The notes under the pieces were generated by a model. That model was given only the letters and a program-made list of their open reading frames with translations, made no database searches and was not told the DNA's origin. 64,000 bases of DNA from Bacteroidota bacterium. Its GTDB lineage: Bacteria > Bacteroidota > Bacteroidia > AKYH767-A > OLB10. The DNA is taken from contig JADJOH010000002.1 in NCBI GenBank assembly GCA_016713925.1, positions 1,178,001 to 1,242,000 of the forward strand, in the 5' to 3' direction. Made by a program: the position numbers and the translations under genes. Within the stretch, counting starts at the first letter, position 1. Every line of letters starts with the position of its first letter. Positions 38,047 to 48,175 of the stretch are shown here, one piece after another.

Positions 38047-40728
38047 TTACTGTTTCACAAACGTCGCCCTCACTCCCCCTGATTGAATCAGATAGACCCC
38101 ATTAGAGAGCTGATTTGTTTCTAGTGTTGAAGTTGTAGTTGTCACCGTTTTCTCAAGAATTAACTTCCCATAAATATCCGTCAACCTCAACTGCGCTCTC
38201 CCATTCTCCAATTGAATGCCGGAGATGTTGATTGTATTCTCCGAAGGATTTGGGAAGACATGCAATTTGCCGCGTGTTGGTGATGCAGATGCAATTCCCG
38301 TAGGAAGAATAATACTCGTTTTTGCGGTATTGGTGATCACAGGTTCGTTAAAATCAAAGTAAATGGCAGCGAAGTTGGTGATAGAATCTCCTGCGGAAAG
38401 ATTTGTTTTGGGTTGGATGCGATAGCGAACAAAGCCATGCGAGAGGGGTTCGTTAGAGTTGGTATCGGGGAGGAGAATATTTTCAAACTTAAACTCCATA
38501 TTGCGCTGGTAGTTGATCCAGTTGAGGTTAACGGGATGCGATGCGTTTACAAATTCGAAAGTGGAAAGATTGAGTTTACTGGTATCAATCGGATTGAGAA
38601 TTTTTACGGTGAATGCTGTATCGTTGCCGGTATTTTGAAAGCGGATGATGTACTCTAACCAGGGCGCGTTGCTGAGTTGTGTGGTGGTGAGGGTGTCTTC
38701 ATTCACGAGAATATCATTCGGATCAAAGGAGCCGGTGGTGTACACTTCCCAATTACTATTGTTGCAAATGGGGTTGACATCGGTGGCATAAGGTTCAATA
38801 TGTACGCTACTGTTGATGAGTGTGCCGATGGGAAGTCCTGAATTTACATTTACTGTAACAACGAAAGTACCGGTTTGGAATGGGGCGAGTGAAGGCAAAT
38901 TCCATAACACTGAATCAGGAGTGATTTGGCCGGGAGTAACTGTTGCTGACAAAAAACTAATAGTATTAGCCGGATAAAAAATCACGGTGGGTGCAAGCGT
39001 CGTAGTTCCGTAATTACCATAACTAATTTGATAATATGCATTCAAACCACTTCTGAAATTACCCAGTGGAGAAATAGTAATACAGACATCATCATAGGCT
39101 CCTTGCGGTTGAAAAGCAAAATCATTGAGCGAATCGGTTTCATAAATTGTTGTAAAATTGACTGAGTGCGATGCAGGAACAGGATTATACCAGTTTACAG
39201 GTTGTGGCGACACAGTGAAATTTCCTGAATCAAACACTACAAGAGAATAATCGCCATTATGATCAGTGAATGCAAATTCTCCATTGCTTTGCTCTATCAC
39301 TTTCCTTCCTGTAAGAACCGACTCCCCAACATCGTTTGCAGAATTACTGTTGAGGTCAGCAAATAATTTACCAGATATGATATTATAGGAGTTAGTTAAT
39401 TTAACCATCCAGTAATCAAAATTCCCATTACTATTTTCTGTCTTATCTCCGGCTATCAAAGAATTAGAATGTCCGCCTAAAATAAATCCTCCGTCATTGG
39501 TTTGTTGAAGTGAAGCCAGCTGATCATCCCCTAAACCTCCAATGGTATTCTGCCAAATAATCGCACCCTGAACATCAGTTTTTATTACCCAGTAATTATT
39601 TATTCCCAGGCTATTTTCAGTTTTATCTCCGGATATGAGTGAACCGGATGATCCGCCAAAAATATACCCTCCATCATCAGTTTGTTGGAGCGATAATAGG
39701 ACATCGGCTCCACTCCCTCCTATGGTTCTCTGCCACTGAATGTTTCCAATTGAGTCAATTTTTAAAACCCAATAATCCCAAATACCTTTACGCCTTTCTG
39801 TCTTGTCGCCTGAAATGCCGGAACCGGAAAATCCACCAATAATATATCCTCCATCCGCTGTAAGTTCGACAGTAGTTAATGCATCAGTATTATTTCCACC
39901 AATAGTATTCTGCCATTGAATATTTCCCACAGAATCGGTTTTAACAATCCAGTAATCTTCAAATCCTAAAGCATTTTCTGTTTTATCTCCAGAAATACCG
40001 GAGGTGGATCTTCCACCAATAAAGTATCCCCCATCAAAGGATTGCTTGATGGAAAATAGCCAATCAATATTACTTCCACCAATGGTATTTTGCCATTGAA
40101 TGTTTCCCAGAGCGTCCGCTTTTACAATCCAAAAATCATTCCCGCCCATACCAACAATATTTTCATTCTTATCGCCTGATGTGTTTGACCAGGAGGTTCC
40201 GCCGATGATAAATCCTCCATCAGAAGTTTGCTGAATGGAAAAAAGCCAATCGTCATTACTGCCACCAATGGTATTTTGCCACTGAATATTTCCAATAGAA
40301 TCTGTTTTTACGATCCAATAATCATCGTCACCATTTGAATTTTCAGTTTTATCACCTGAGATATTGGAGTTAGAAGTTCCACCTATGATATATCCTCCAT
40401 CAGTGGTTTGCTGAACAGATCTTAACGCATCATCCAAATTTCCACCTATGGTATTCTGCCATTGAATATTTCCTACCGCATCGGTTTTAACAATCCAATA
40501 ATCAATTCCTCCTAAACTATTTTCCGTTTTATCTCCGGATATGTCTGAGGTGGATTGCCCACCCAAAATAAAACCGCCATCAGACGTTTGTTGTATAGAG
40601 CTAAGATGATCAGTAAGACTTCCTCCAATCGTATTCTGCCATTCGATTTCTTGGGCGAAAGTAATTGATGTATTAAAAAATAAAAGCAAAGTCCATTTAA
40701 GAATAAAACTGTTCTTGATTTTTTTCAT
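38047..40728 (-). CDS. Exported seven-repeat protein, paralogue 5
   Basis: 893 residues. The signal peptide (MKKIKNSFILKWTLLLFFNT, ending TFAQ) resembles that of paralogue 4. It has seven repeats (SLTDHL, NLDDAL, SNDDWL, SNIDWL, NNTDAL, SGADVL, LGDDQL at the D-motif), with wider drift in repeats 5-7 (SGISGDKTERRKGIWDYWV). The SdrD/B-like module varies (DLNSNSANDVGESVL; EQSNGEFAFTDHNGDY). The 3' half is shared closely with paralogues 2 and 6. It ends with a T9SS sorting domain (GVRATFVKQ). It lies 34 bp after paralogue 6 and 28 bp before paralogue 4, consistent with an operon. Confidence 0.88.
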   Translation of the reverse strand: MKKIKNSFILKWTLLLFFNTSITFAQEIEWQNTIGGSLTDHLSSIQQTSDGGFILGGQSTSDISGDKTENSLGGIDYWIVKTDAVGNIQWQNTIGGNLDDALRSVQQTTDGGYIIGGTSNSNISGDKTENSNGDDDYWIVKTDSIGNIQWQNTIGGSNDDWLFSIQQTSDGGFIIGGTSWSNTSGDKNENIVGMGGNDFWIVKADALGNIQWQNTIGGSNIDWLFSIKQSFDGGYFIGGRSTSGISGDKTENALGFEDYWIVKTDSVGNIQWQNTIGGNNTDALTTVELTADGGYIIGGFSGSGISGDKTERRKGIWDYWVLKIDSIGNIQWQRTIGGSGADVLLSLQQTDDGGYIFGGSSGSLISGDKTENSLGINNYWVIKTDVQGAIIWQNTIGGLGDDQLASLQQTNDGGFILGGHSNSLIAGDKTENSNGNFDYWMVKLTNSYNIISGKLFADLNSNSANDVGESVLTGRKVIEQSNGEFAFTDHNGDYSLVVFDSGNFTVSPQPVNWYNPVPASHSVNFTTIYETDSLNDFAFQPQGAYDDVCITISPLGNFRSGLNAYYQISYGNYGTTTLAPTVIFYPANTISFLSATVTPGQITPDSVLWNLPSLAPFQTGTFVVTVNVNSGLPIGTLINSSVHIEPYATDVNPICNNSNWEVYTTGSFDPNDILVNEDTLTTTQLSNAPWLEYIIRFQNTGNDTAFTVKILNPIDTSKLNLSTFEFVNASHPVNLNWINYQRNMEFKFENILLPDTNSNEPLSHGFVRYRIQPKTNLSAGDSITNFAAIYFDFNEPVITNTAKTSIILPTGIASASPTRGKLHVFPNPSENTINISGIQLENGRAQLRLTDIYGKLILEKTVTTTTSTLETNQLSNGVYLIQSGGVRATFVKQ

Positions 40729-40762
40729 GATGGTTCAAATTTTTAATATTAAAATTCAATAA

Positions 40763-43450
40763 TTACTGTTTCACAAACGTAGCTCTCATTTCTCCCGACT
40801 GAATCAAATAAACTCCCGAGGAGAGCGCATTTGTTTCTAGAGTTGTTGTTATTGATGTCACTGTTTTTTCAAGAATCAGTTTACCATAAATATCCGTCAA
40901 CCGCAACTGCGCTTTCCCATTTTCCAATTGAATACCGGAGATATTAATTGTATTTTCTGCAGGATTAGGGAAGACATGAAGGATACCGGGTACAGGAGTT
41001 CCGGATGCAATTCCCGTAGGAAGAATAATACTGGTTTTAGCTGTGTTGGTGATCACAGGTTCATTGAAATCAAAGTAGATGGCCGCGAAGTTGGTGATGG
41101 AATCCCCTGCGGAAAGATTTGTTTTGGGTTGGATGCGATAGCGAACAAAGCCATGCGAGAGGGGTTCGTTAGAGTTGCTATCGGGGAGGAGAATATTTTC
41201 AAACTTAAACTCCATATTGCGCTGGTAGTTGATCCAGTTGAGGTTAACGGGATGCGATGCGTTTACAAATTCGAAAGTGGAAAGATTGAGTTTGTTGGTA
41301 TCAATCGGATTGAGAATTTTTACGGTGAAAGCTGTATCGTTACCGGTATTTTGAAAGCGGATGATGTACTCTAACCAGGGCGCGTTGCTGAGTTGTGTGG
41401 TGGTGAGGGTGTCTTCATTCACGAGAATATCATTCGGATCAAAGGAGCCGGTGGTGTACACTTCCCAATTGCTGTTGTTGCAGCTCGGATTATCATCGGT
41501 AGTATAAGGTTCAATATGCGCGCTGCTGTTGATGAGGGTGCCGATGGGAAGTCCCAGGTTAACATTTACGGTGACGATAATGCTGCCGGTTTGGAAGGGT
41601 GTTAATGCGGGCAAATTCCATAGGACTGAATCAGGAAAGATTTGGCTCGGTGTAACTGTTGCGGATTGAAAAGTGACATTGTTGTATGGATAAAAATATA
41701 CGGTAGGTGAAACCGTAGTGGTACCGTAGTTGCCATAACTAATCATATAACTCGCATTGAAGCCGCTGCGGAAATTTCCCAATGGAGTAATGGTTACACA
41801 AACATCTTCAAATACACCTAACGGTTGGAAAGCAAAATTGTTGAGGGAATCGGTTTGGTGGGTTCCTACAAAGGTTGCAGATTGAGTTCCGGGCGAGAGA
41901 TTATAACAGATTACTGATTGTGGTGAGACAGTGAAATTTCCGGAATCAATAACAAGAACTGAATAGTTTCCACTCTGATCACTAAAGGTGAAACGACCCG
42001 TATTTTGTTCTTTAATCTTCTGAGCGGGCAACATAGATTCTCCATTATCATGTATGCCATTGCTGTTTAAGTCAATAAATATTTGACCAGTAATCAAATT
42101 GTACTTATTGGATATTTTGACAATCCAATAGTCAAAACTTCCATTACCATCTTCCGTTTTATCTCCGGAGATATTGGATGGAGTGCGTCCTCCTATTATA
42201 GAGCCACCGTCAGCAGTTTGTTTAAATGAGGTTAAATAATCATCATTACTTCCACCTATCGTATTCTGCCATTGGATAGAACCTGCAGGATCAGTTTTAA
42301 TGATCCAGAAATCATAACGTGGTATACTTTGCATCAAACTATTTTCTGATTTATCTCCCGATATAAATGACTTTGAATATCCACCCAAAGCATACCCTCC
42401 ATCAGCGGTTTGATCAATGGAAATCAGTTCATCATTATTGCTCCCCCAAATAGTATTCTGCCATTGAATATTTCCCGTGCTATCTGTTTTCAAAATCCAG
42501 AAATCATGTCCTCCGGTACTAGGTTCCGTTTTATCACCTGATATGAAAGAACTTGAAGATCCACCCAAAATATACCCGCCATCCACTGTTTGCTTAACGG
42601 AGTAGAGTTTATCATCACCACTCCCACCAATCGTATTCTGCCATTGAATATTCCCCAGTGAATCGGACTTCACAATCCAATAGTCCCAACTACCATTACT
42701 CTGCTCTGTCTTATCACCAGATAAGCCAGAACCGGAGTAAAAACCAAAAATATAGCCCCCATCAGTTGTTTGATCAATGGATGTAAGTCGATCACTATGA
42801 TACCCACCTATAGTATTCTGCCATTGGATATTGCCCAACGAATCAGTCTTGACAATCCACATATCATCACTTCCAATATTATTCTCTGTCTTATCTCCTG
42901 ATAGGTTAGAAAAAGAATATCCTCCTAAAAAATAGCCCCCATCAGCAGTTTGCTTTATAGATTTCAATTGATCACTTTCACTACCGCCGATTGTATTCTG
43001 CCATTGAATATTGCCGAGTGAATCGGTCTTAACAATCCAGTAGTCCCAACTTCCATTACTATTCTCTGTCTTATCTCCGGAGATATTGGAAGTGGAACTT
43101 CCTCCTAAAATATAGCCCCCATCGACAGTTTGCTGAATGGAGTACACCTGATCCATACCTCCCCCTCCAATCGTATTCTGCCATAGGATATTACCAACTC
43201 GATCCGTTTTTACTATCCAAATATCATCCCCTCCTAAACTGTTTTCTGACTTATCACCAGAGATATTTGAACCAGAACTCCCACCCAATATATACCCTCC
43301 ATCAGCAGTTTGCTCAGCACAATATAAGTTGTCAAGATTACTCCCCCCAATCGTATTCTGCCATTCGATTTCCTGAGAAAAGGTAGTAGTTGCCAATAGA
43401 ATTAAAAGCAAGGTCAGTTTATGAAGAAGATTGTCTTTAACTTTTTTCAT
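40763..43450 (-). CDS. Exported seven-repeat protein, paralogue 6
   Basis: 895 residues from MKKVKDNLLHKLTLLLILLA (signal peptide ending TFSQ); an ATG nine codons upstream is possible but not needed. It has seven repeats; repeat 6 carries a short insertion (SLMQSIPRYDFWIIKTD) and repeat 5 begins a Trp-containing IWGS variant. SdrD/B-like (IFIDLNSNGIHDNGESML), beta-sandwich, DUF7619-like and sorting domains follow. From DPNDILVNEDTLTTTQLSN onward it is nearly identical to paralogues 2 and 5. It is probably the first gene of the 6-5-4 operon; 225 bp separate it from the divergent family member upstream. Confidence 0.88.
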   Translation of the reverse strand: MKKVKDNLLHKLTLLLILLATTTFSQEIEWQNTIGGSNLDNLYCAEQTADGGYILGGSSGSNISGDKSENSLGGDDIWIVKTDRVGNILWQNTIGGGGMDQVYSIQQTVDGGYILGGSSTSNISGDKTENSNGSWDYWIVKTDSLGNIQWQNTIGGSESDQLKSIKQTADGGYFLGGYSFSNLSGDKTENNIGSDDMWIVKTDSLGNIQWQNTIGGYHSDRLTSIDQTTDGGYIFGFYSGSGLSGDKTEQSNGSWDYWIVKSDSLGNIQWQNTIGGSGDDKLYSVKQTVDGGYILGGSSSSFISGDKTEPSTGGHDFWILKTDSTGNIQWQNTIWGSNNDELISIDQTADGGYALGGYSKSFISGDKSENSLMQSIPRYDFWIIKTDPAGSIQWQNTIGGSNDDYLTSFKQTADGGSIIGGRTPSNISGDKTEDGNGSFDYWIVKISNKYNLITGQIFIDLNSNGIHDNGESMLPAQKIKEQNTGRFTFSDQSGNYSVLVIDSGNFTVSPQSVICYNLSPGTQSATFVGTHQTDSLNNFAFQPLGVFEDVCVTITPLGNFRSGFNASYMISYGNYGTTTVSPTVYFYPYNNVTFQSATVTPSQIFPDSVLWNLPALTPFQTGSIIVTVNVNLGLPIGTLINSSAHIEPYTTDDNPSCNNSNWEVYTTGSFDPNDILVNEDTLTTTQLSNAPWLEYIIRFQNTGNDTAFTVKILNPIDTNKLNLSTFEFVNASHPVNLNWINYQRNMEFKFENILLPDSNSNEPLSHGFVRYRIQPKTNLSAGDSITNFAAIYFDFNEPVITNTAKTSIILPTGIASGTPVPGILHVFPNPAENTINISGIQLENGKAQLRLTDIYGKLILEKTVTSITTTLETNALSSGVYLIQSGEMRATFVKQ

Positions 43451-43675
43451 GATAGTTTTAAACTGAAAATTTTGCATTGCTCATTATCCATTTATTTTTT
43501 CCCGACAATACTGTTTAAAGATATGAAATTATAGCAATCTCAATTAACCCTTATTCGTCAATAAAGGTACATTTTTCTAATTAAAATAGAGATTTAAATA
43601 TCAATAAAATCTTGAACTTCTCCACCAATAAGGTTAAACTACACTATCAGAGGCAAATTCCTGCTAAAAATGAGA

Positions 43676-46339
43676 TTATAACCTCACAAAACGGGAGGAA
43701 TACCGGTTGTTACCGGAAATAAATTGAATGGTATACATTCCGGGATCAACAGCCTGTAAACTCATCCGATACATTTCATTCACCTGATTCACTTTCTCCT
43801 GCCAAATTAAACGTCCCTGAAGATCATAAACCATCACTATTCCCGGCTGAACACTTTCAGGTAAGCTTATGTTTAAAACATTCGTTGCAGGGTTCGGATA
43901 GACATTTAACTTTCCGTTCGCTACCACTTCCTCTACAGAAGTTGTTTGTACAATTGCTGTAATGGCATAATTAGTTATTACAGGACTATTATAATCAAAA
44001 TAAATTAAGGCTTTGTTTCTGATTGAATCGCCCGGCACCAGATTGGTAAGTGGGCGAATGGAGTACTGAACAAATCCCATCGACTGCTCATTGTTGGTGC
44101 CGCTGTCGGGCAGAAGGATACCGGGAAAATCAAATTTTAACATCCGTGAATTTTTTGTATATTCTATGTTAACAGGATGGGAAGATGCTTCCAGTTCAAA
44201 TGTTGCATCCAATAATTTTATAGGGAGATTATTAATAATATTTACAATGGTAGCCGGAGCATTACCTGTGTTTTGAAAACGAATGGTGTACCTGAGGGTT
44301 GGGTTCGAGGGCAATGTACTGTATTCGATGGTGCGTTTATCCACTAAAATATCATTGGGATCCATACTTCCTCTGACAATCGATTCCCAGGTGGCATTAT
44401 TATCACTCGGGGCAAAATCGGTGGCAATGGGTAAAGCCTGTGCATATGAATTTAAAATATCTCCCACCTGAATTATAGTATCCAGTTTAATGGTAACGCT
44501 AATAATTTTATTTTGCCCGGGATTTACAATGCCAATATCCCACAATACAGAATCTGAAGTCTGTAAAATTGGTGTAGCTGTTGAAGAGATATAAGAGGTA
44601 TTTGGATAAAGTTTGAAATAGATTTGCGCCGGAACAGGAACCGTGCCTTTATTTTCACAACTTATCATATAGCTGGCATTAAATCCCGGACGAACCAACG
44701 CCGGTGGAGCAAGTGTAATCTTAAGATCCTGAATGAACACATAGGGGTGGAGAATAAAATTGTTCAGGGAATCTATTTGTTTAAATCCTGTAAAGGTGGC
44801 TGTATTCAAAGCAGGATTTACGCCATAGTAAGGATTTGAATCGGGTAAAAAATTGTAAGTGTTATCTTCCACTAACATTTTATACGTCCCGTCATAACTG
44901 ATAAAAGAAAAATAATTTGAGTCATTGGTTTGAATTTTTAAATTTTGAGGAATGAAATCACCGGAGTCTTGAATTGAATTTGAGTTCATATCGGTAAAAA
45001 CATTACCGGTAATTTCGTTATAGTTTTCAGTAAGCGACATCAGCCATAAATCTTCAATTCCCCTTATAAAATTCCGCCTATCACAACCACTTGGCGACCA
45101 CGATTCTCCTCCAATTAAAATATCTCCATTCGGTAACAACTTTATTCGATAACCAGTATCTATGCCTTTCCCCCCTATCGTTTTATCCCACAACTTTATT
45201 CCATTGTTGCTCACCTTCAAAGCCCAGTAATCAAAATCTCCCCAACTTCGCTCTGTTTTATCAAATCCAATAGTTGAATTTGATCTTCCTATTAAATATA
45301 TATCTCCCGAAGTACTTAAACATATGTCAAAAATCTGATCTGAATTAGTACTACCGTAACTATTATCCCATAAATAATTTCCTAAACTATCGAACTTTAA
45401 GAGCCAAACATCATCATAACCAATTAAGCTATCTGATTTCCAAGGGGAAATTCCTCCACTTGAAGTCACGCCGACTAGAAAACTACCATCTGATGTAACT
45501 TCGAGTGCCTCTATGTCATCGTCTCCTCCAGAACTAAAGAAAGGTTGATTCCATATGAGGTTTCCAAGACTATCTAGTCTTAATAACACGGGACTCGAAA
45601 TGGCGCCACTACTAATTCCTTGGTTTCCTAAAGCGATATACCCTCCGTCCGATAATTGTACAATTTTCTTGATATATACAACATCATATCCGGGTAAAAA
45701 CACCACGTTTTGCCATTGCACATTTCCAGACGAATCAAGTTTCACCAACCAGCAATCATACACACCATAAAGTGGTACTGTTTTTTTAAGTCCAATTCCT
45801 GAATTAGTAGTGATCGCCATGATCACTCCATTATCCAAAGTAGTATCCATGCAAGTGAGATAATCATCATCAGCTGCTCGAATCGTATTCTGCCATATAA
45901 CATTTCCGTTGGGATCAACTTTAACTATCCAGGCATCATTCATTACGGATGCCTCTGTTTTATTACCGCTGATGGGAGAATCAGAAGTTCCGCCAACAAT
46001 GAATCCACCGTCTCTTGTTACCATTAAGCTAGCGGGCCTATCTATTTTGGTTCCTCCAAATCTCTTTTGCCATTGAATTTTTCGGTCTGAATTATACTTT
46101 ACTATCCAGTAATTCATACTTAGTGCCCAATTAGCAGTAAAAGGTGGATCCTGCGCTTCATTCGCTACGGGGCTGAAGAGCCTACTGGTTACAGCAAACC
46201 CGCTGTCAGGAGTTAAAACCATATCGCCAAAAACAAGTTGGTGTCCGCCTCCCGCAGCCGCCTGCCAGTTGATTACTTGAGAATAACCGGAAGTGGCAGT
46301 AATGATTAACCAAAGAAGGAATGCTGAAATCTGTTTCAT
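43676..46339 (-). CDS. Exported seven-repeat protein, divergent paralogue 7
   Basis: 887 residues from MKQISAFLLWLIITATSGYS. It has the same order of domains as the other six but low sequence identity: the repeats lack the ISGDKTEN consensus (GGTKIDRPASLMVTRDGGF; STNSDQIFDICLSTSGDIY), yet there are still seven. The SdrD/B-like part (FTDMNSNSIQDSGDF), the DUF7619-like part (SMDPNDILVDKRTIEYSTL; IRFQNTGNAPATIVNI; ALIYFDYNSPVITN) and a T9SS sorting domain ending SSRFVRL follow. It is probably an older family member that has escaped the homogenisation seen downstream. It is first in the direction of transcription. A decayed copy of its sorting-domain region lies about 100 bp upstream. Confidence 0.86.
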   Translation of the reverse strand: MKQISAFLLWLIITATSGYSQVINWQAAAGGGHQLVFGDMVLTPDSGFAVTSRLFSPVANEAQDPPFTANWALSMNYWIVKYNSDRKIQWQKRFGGTKIDRPASLMVTRDGGFIVGGTSDSPISGNKTEASVMNDAWIVKVDPNGNVIWQNTIRAADDDYLTCMDTTLDNGVIMAITTNSGIGLKKTVPLYGVYDCWLVKLDSSGNVQWQNVVFLPGYDVVYIKKIVQLSDGGYIALGNQGISSGAISSPVLLRLDSLGNLIWNQPFFSSGGDDDIEALEVTSDGSFLVGVTSSGGISPWKSDSLIGYDDVWLLKFDSLGNYLWDNSYGSTNSDQIFDICLSTSGDIYLIGRSNSTIGFDKTERSWGDFDYWALKVSNNGIKLWDKTIGGKGIDTGYRIKLLPNGDILIGGESWSPSGCDRRNFIRGIEDLWLMSLTENYNEITGNVFTDMNSNSIQDSGDFIPQNLKIQTNDSNYFSFISYDGTYKMLVEDNTYNFLPDSNPYYGVNPALNTATFTGFKQIDSLNNFILHPYVFIQDLKITLAPPALVRPGFNASYMISCENKGTVPVPAQIYFKLYPNTSYISSTATPILQTSDSVLWDIGIVNPGQNKIISVTIKLDTIIQVGDILNSYAQALPIATDFAPSDNNATWESIVRGSMDPNDILVDKRTIEYSTLPSNPTLRYTIRFQNTGNAPATIVNIINNLPIKLLDATFELEASSHPVNIEYTKNSRMLKFDFPGILLPDSGTNNEQSMGFVQYSIRPLTNLVPGDSIRNKALIYFDYNSPVITNYAITAIVQTTSVEEVVANGKLNVYPNPATNVLNISLPESVQPGIVMVYDLQGRLIWQEKVNQVNEMYRMSLQAVDPGMYTIQFISGNNRYSSRFVRL

Positions 46340-46442
46340 AGAAGAATATTGATACCTGATAAACTCAAGGTAAATGTACATTAATTTTCAATATAATATA
46401 AAATTGCCCGGACTTTTTAAGTCTGTTCTTTTAAATTATACG

Positions 46443-46479
46443 CCACTTGAGATCATAAACCATGATTATTCCCGGCTGA
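46443..46479 (-). pseudogene. Decayed T9SS sorting-domain fragment
   Basis: On the minus strand it reads QPGIIMVYDLKWR and is then broken by a stop. This matches QPGIVMVYDLQGR in the sorting domain of paralogue 7 (43800-43850), including the DNA string GATCATAAACCAT. It is a remnant of a lost neighbouring family member or a small duplication. Confidence 0.55.
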
Positions 46480-46594
46480 AAAATTTACTATCTTGTGCTC
46501 TGCAGAACAGTCTGTTCCTAAAATTCCGGAATGCGTTTAGAAAAAAATAAAACCATAGCAACGATCCTTCAAAGAGAAAACAACGACCATTAAA

Positions 46595-47971
46595 ATGACT
46601 CTTATAGCGAAACTCTTTAAAACAAATTCCCCACTCTCCGAAAGTCCCCCTTTAAGATATTTTACCTTCATCGTTCTGTATTTCTCGCAGGGGATTCCGG
46701 AGGGAATTACCCTTTTTGGTATTCCCGCATGGATGGCCATGAATGGTAAAAGCGCAGGTGAAATAGCAGGTTATAGTGCAGTCGTTTTGATTCCATTCAG
46801 TCTGAAAATTTTACTGGCGCCCATGATGGAAAGATATGTTTATCTACCCATGGGAAGAAGAAGGCCCTGGCTGTTATTCGGACAATTTGGTATACTCTGC
46901 AGTTTGATAGCCATTTCATTCGTACCAAACCCTTTGGAAAATATTGCCTTACTGACAGGAACGGTAGTTTGTTTGCACATATTTATCATATTTCAGGATA
47001 TTGCCACGGATAGTTTAGTTATTGATATTGTCCCCATCGAACAACAGGGAAAAGCCAATAGCCTGATGTGGGGTTCGAAAGCGATTGGATCATCTATTTC
47101 CTTAATCACGGGGAGCTGGCTGATCAACCACTATAATTTATCCATGGCTGTGTCCGTCATGTCAGTGGTGATATTTCTTATCATGATGGTACCACTTTCA
47201 TTGAGAGAACGAAGCGGTGAAAAACTTCTCCCCTGGACCGCCGGAAAAACATCTCCTGACGCTGCATTCATGACCGTTGATAGCTGGAATAAATTGTTTA
47301 AATCATTCAAGCAAGTGGTTTTGCTTCCTAATAGTGTATTAGTGCTTCTTTCCGTTTTCAGTATAATGGCCGCCATTCATTACATGAGAACACTCTTGCC
47401 CATTTTTACTATACAGGAACTAGGTTGGAACAACCAGTTCTATTCCAATGTCTATTCCATCTCCAACCTCACCGGCGGAATCTGCGGAATGCTGATTGGC
47501 GGACTCCTTATTCAACGCATTGGGGTAGTTCGTATGATTCAATATGGTCTTATTATCATATCATTACTTGTGATAACCATGGCCTTTTCATCTTCGCTTT
47601 GGAAAAATATTAATTTCGTTTGTGCATACATTGGTGTTTTTTGTACGCTGATTACATTAATCAATATTGGTATTCTGGCTTTGGCTATGCATTTGTGTTG
47701 GAGACGAATTTCTGCCATGCAATTTACATTCAGCATGACTATTTTCAACCTGGGATTGTCATCGGGAGCGGGTTTGCTGGCGGCTATTCGTTCGTTTTTC
47801 GAATGGCAAACGATTTTTCTGTTTTTTCCATTGATAATGCTACTGGCCCTGCTCATTCTGAGATTTATCAAAACCGGCAAACACCTGGAGCAGGTGGAAA
47901 AACTGGAAGGTGCTTATGTAGACATTCTGGAGAAAGAGACCAGTCTGCTTGTAAAATCTGAAACAAACTAA
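46595..47971 (+). CDS. MFS transporter, AmpG/PAT-like
   Basis: 458 residues with about twelve hydrophobic segments. The N-terminal LYFSQGIPEGITLFGIPAWM and the loop FQDIATDSLVIDIVPIEQQG, then ANSLMWGSKAIGSSIS, correspond to the conserved helix 1 and helix 4 regions of AmpG-type major-facilitator proteins. These take up muropeptides or related solutes with protons. The basic loop GRRRPW between helices 2 and 3 is the usual MFS motif A region. Substrate is not determinable. The C-terminal tail is acidic. The gene is divergent from the paralogue array and has no obvious functional link to it. Confidence 0.87.
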   Translation: MTLIAKLFKTNSPLSESPPLRYFTFIVLYFSQGIPEGITLFGIPAWMAMNGKSAGEIAGYSAVVLIPFSLKILLAPMMERYVYLPMGRRRPWLLFGQFGILCSLIAISFVPNPLENIALLTGTVVCLHIFIIFQDIATDSLVIDIVPIEQQGKANSLMWGSKAIGSSISLITGSWLINHYNLSMAVSVMSVVIFLIMMVPLSLRERSGEKLLPWTAGKTSPDAAFMTVDSWNKLFKSFKQVVLLPNSVLVLLSVFSIMAAIHYMRTLLPIFTIQELGWNNQFYSNVYSISNLTGGICGMLIGGLLIQRIGVVRMIQYGLIIISLLVITMAFSSSLWKNINFVCAYIGVFCTLITLINIGILALAMHLCWRRISAMQFTFSMTIFNLGLSSGAGLLAAIRSFFEWQTIFLFFPLIMLLALLILRFIKTGKHLEQVEKLEGAYVDILEKETSLLVKSETN

Positions 47972-48175
47972 AGAATGAATCCATCCGCCTGCTTGTTATT
48001 AAAACTTATGCTATTTGAGTTTAAGTCAGGGCAGGTTTAATTATAGTATACTATTCACATGATGATTATTCCCCTGTTCAACTTATTTAAAAAAACCGGA
48101 AGGAGAAACCTGAAATAAATATCTTTACCCTACAATAGCATAACTCTTACTTCACTTTGATTTCAAATACCCCCA

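Noticed and set aside
27002..43450. Tandem ~180-bp DNA repeats as a CRISPR-like or satellite array
   Set aside because: The repeats are coding, in frame, and translate to blades of exported proteins. There is no spacer/repeat alternation and no cas gene.
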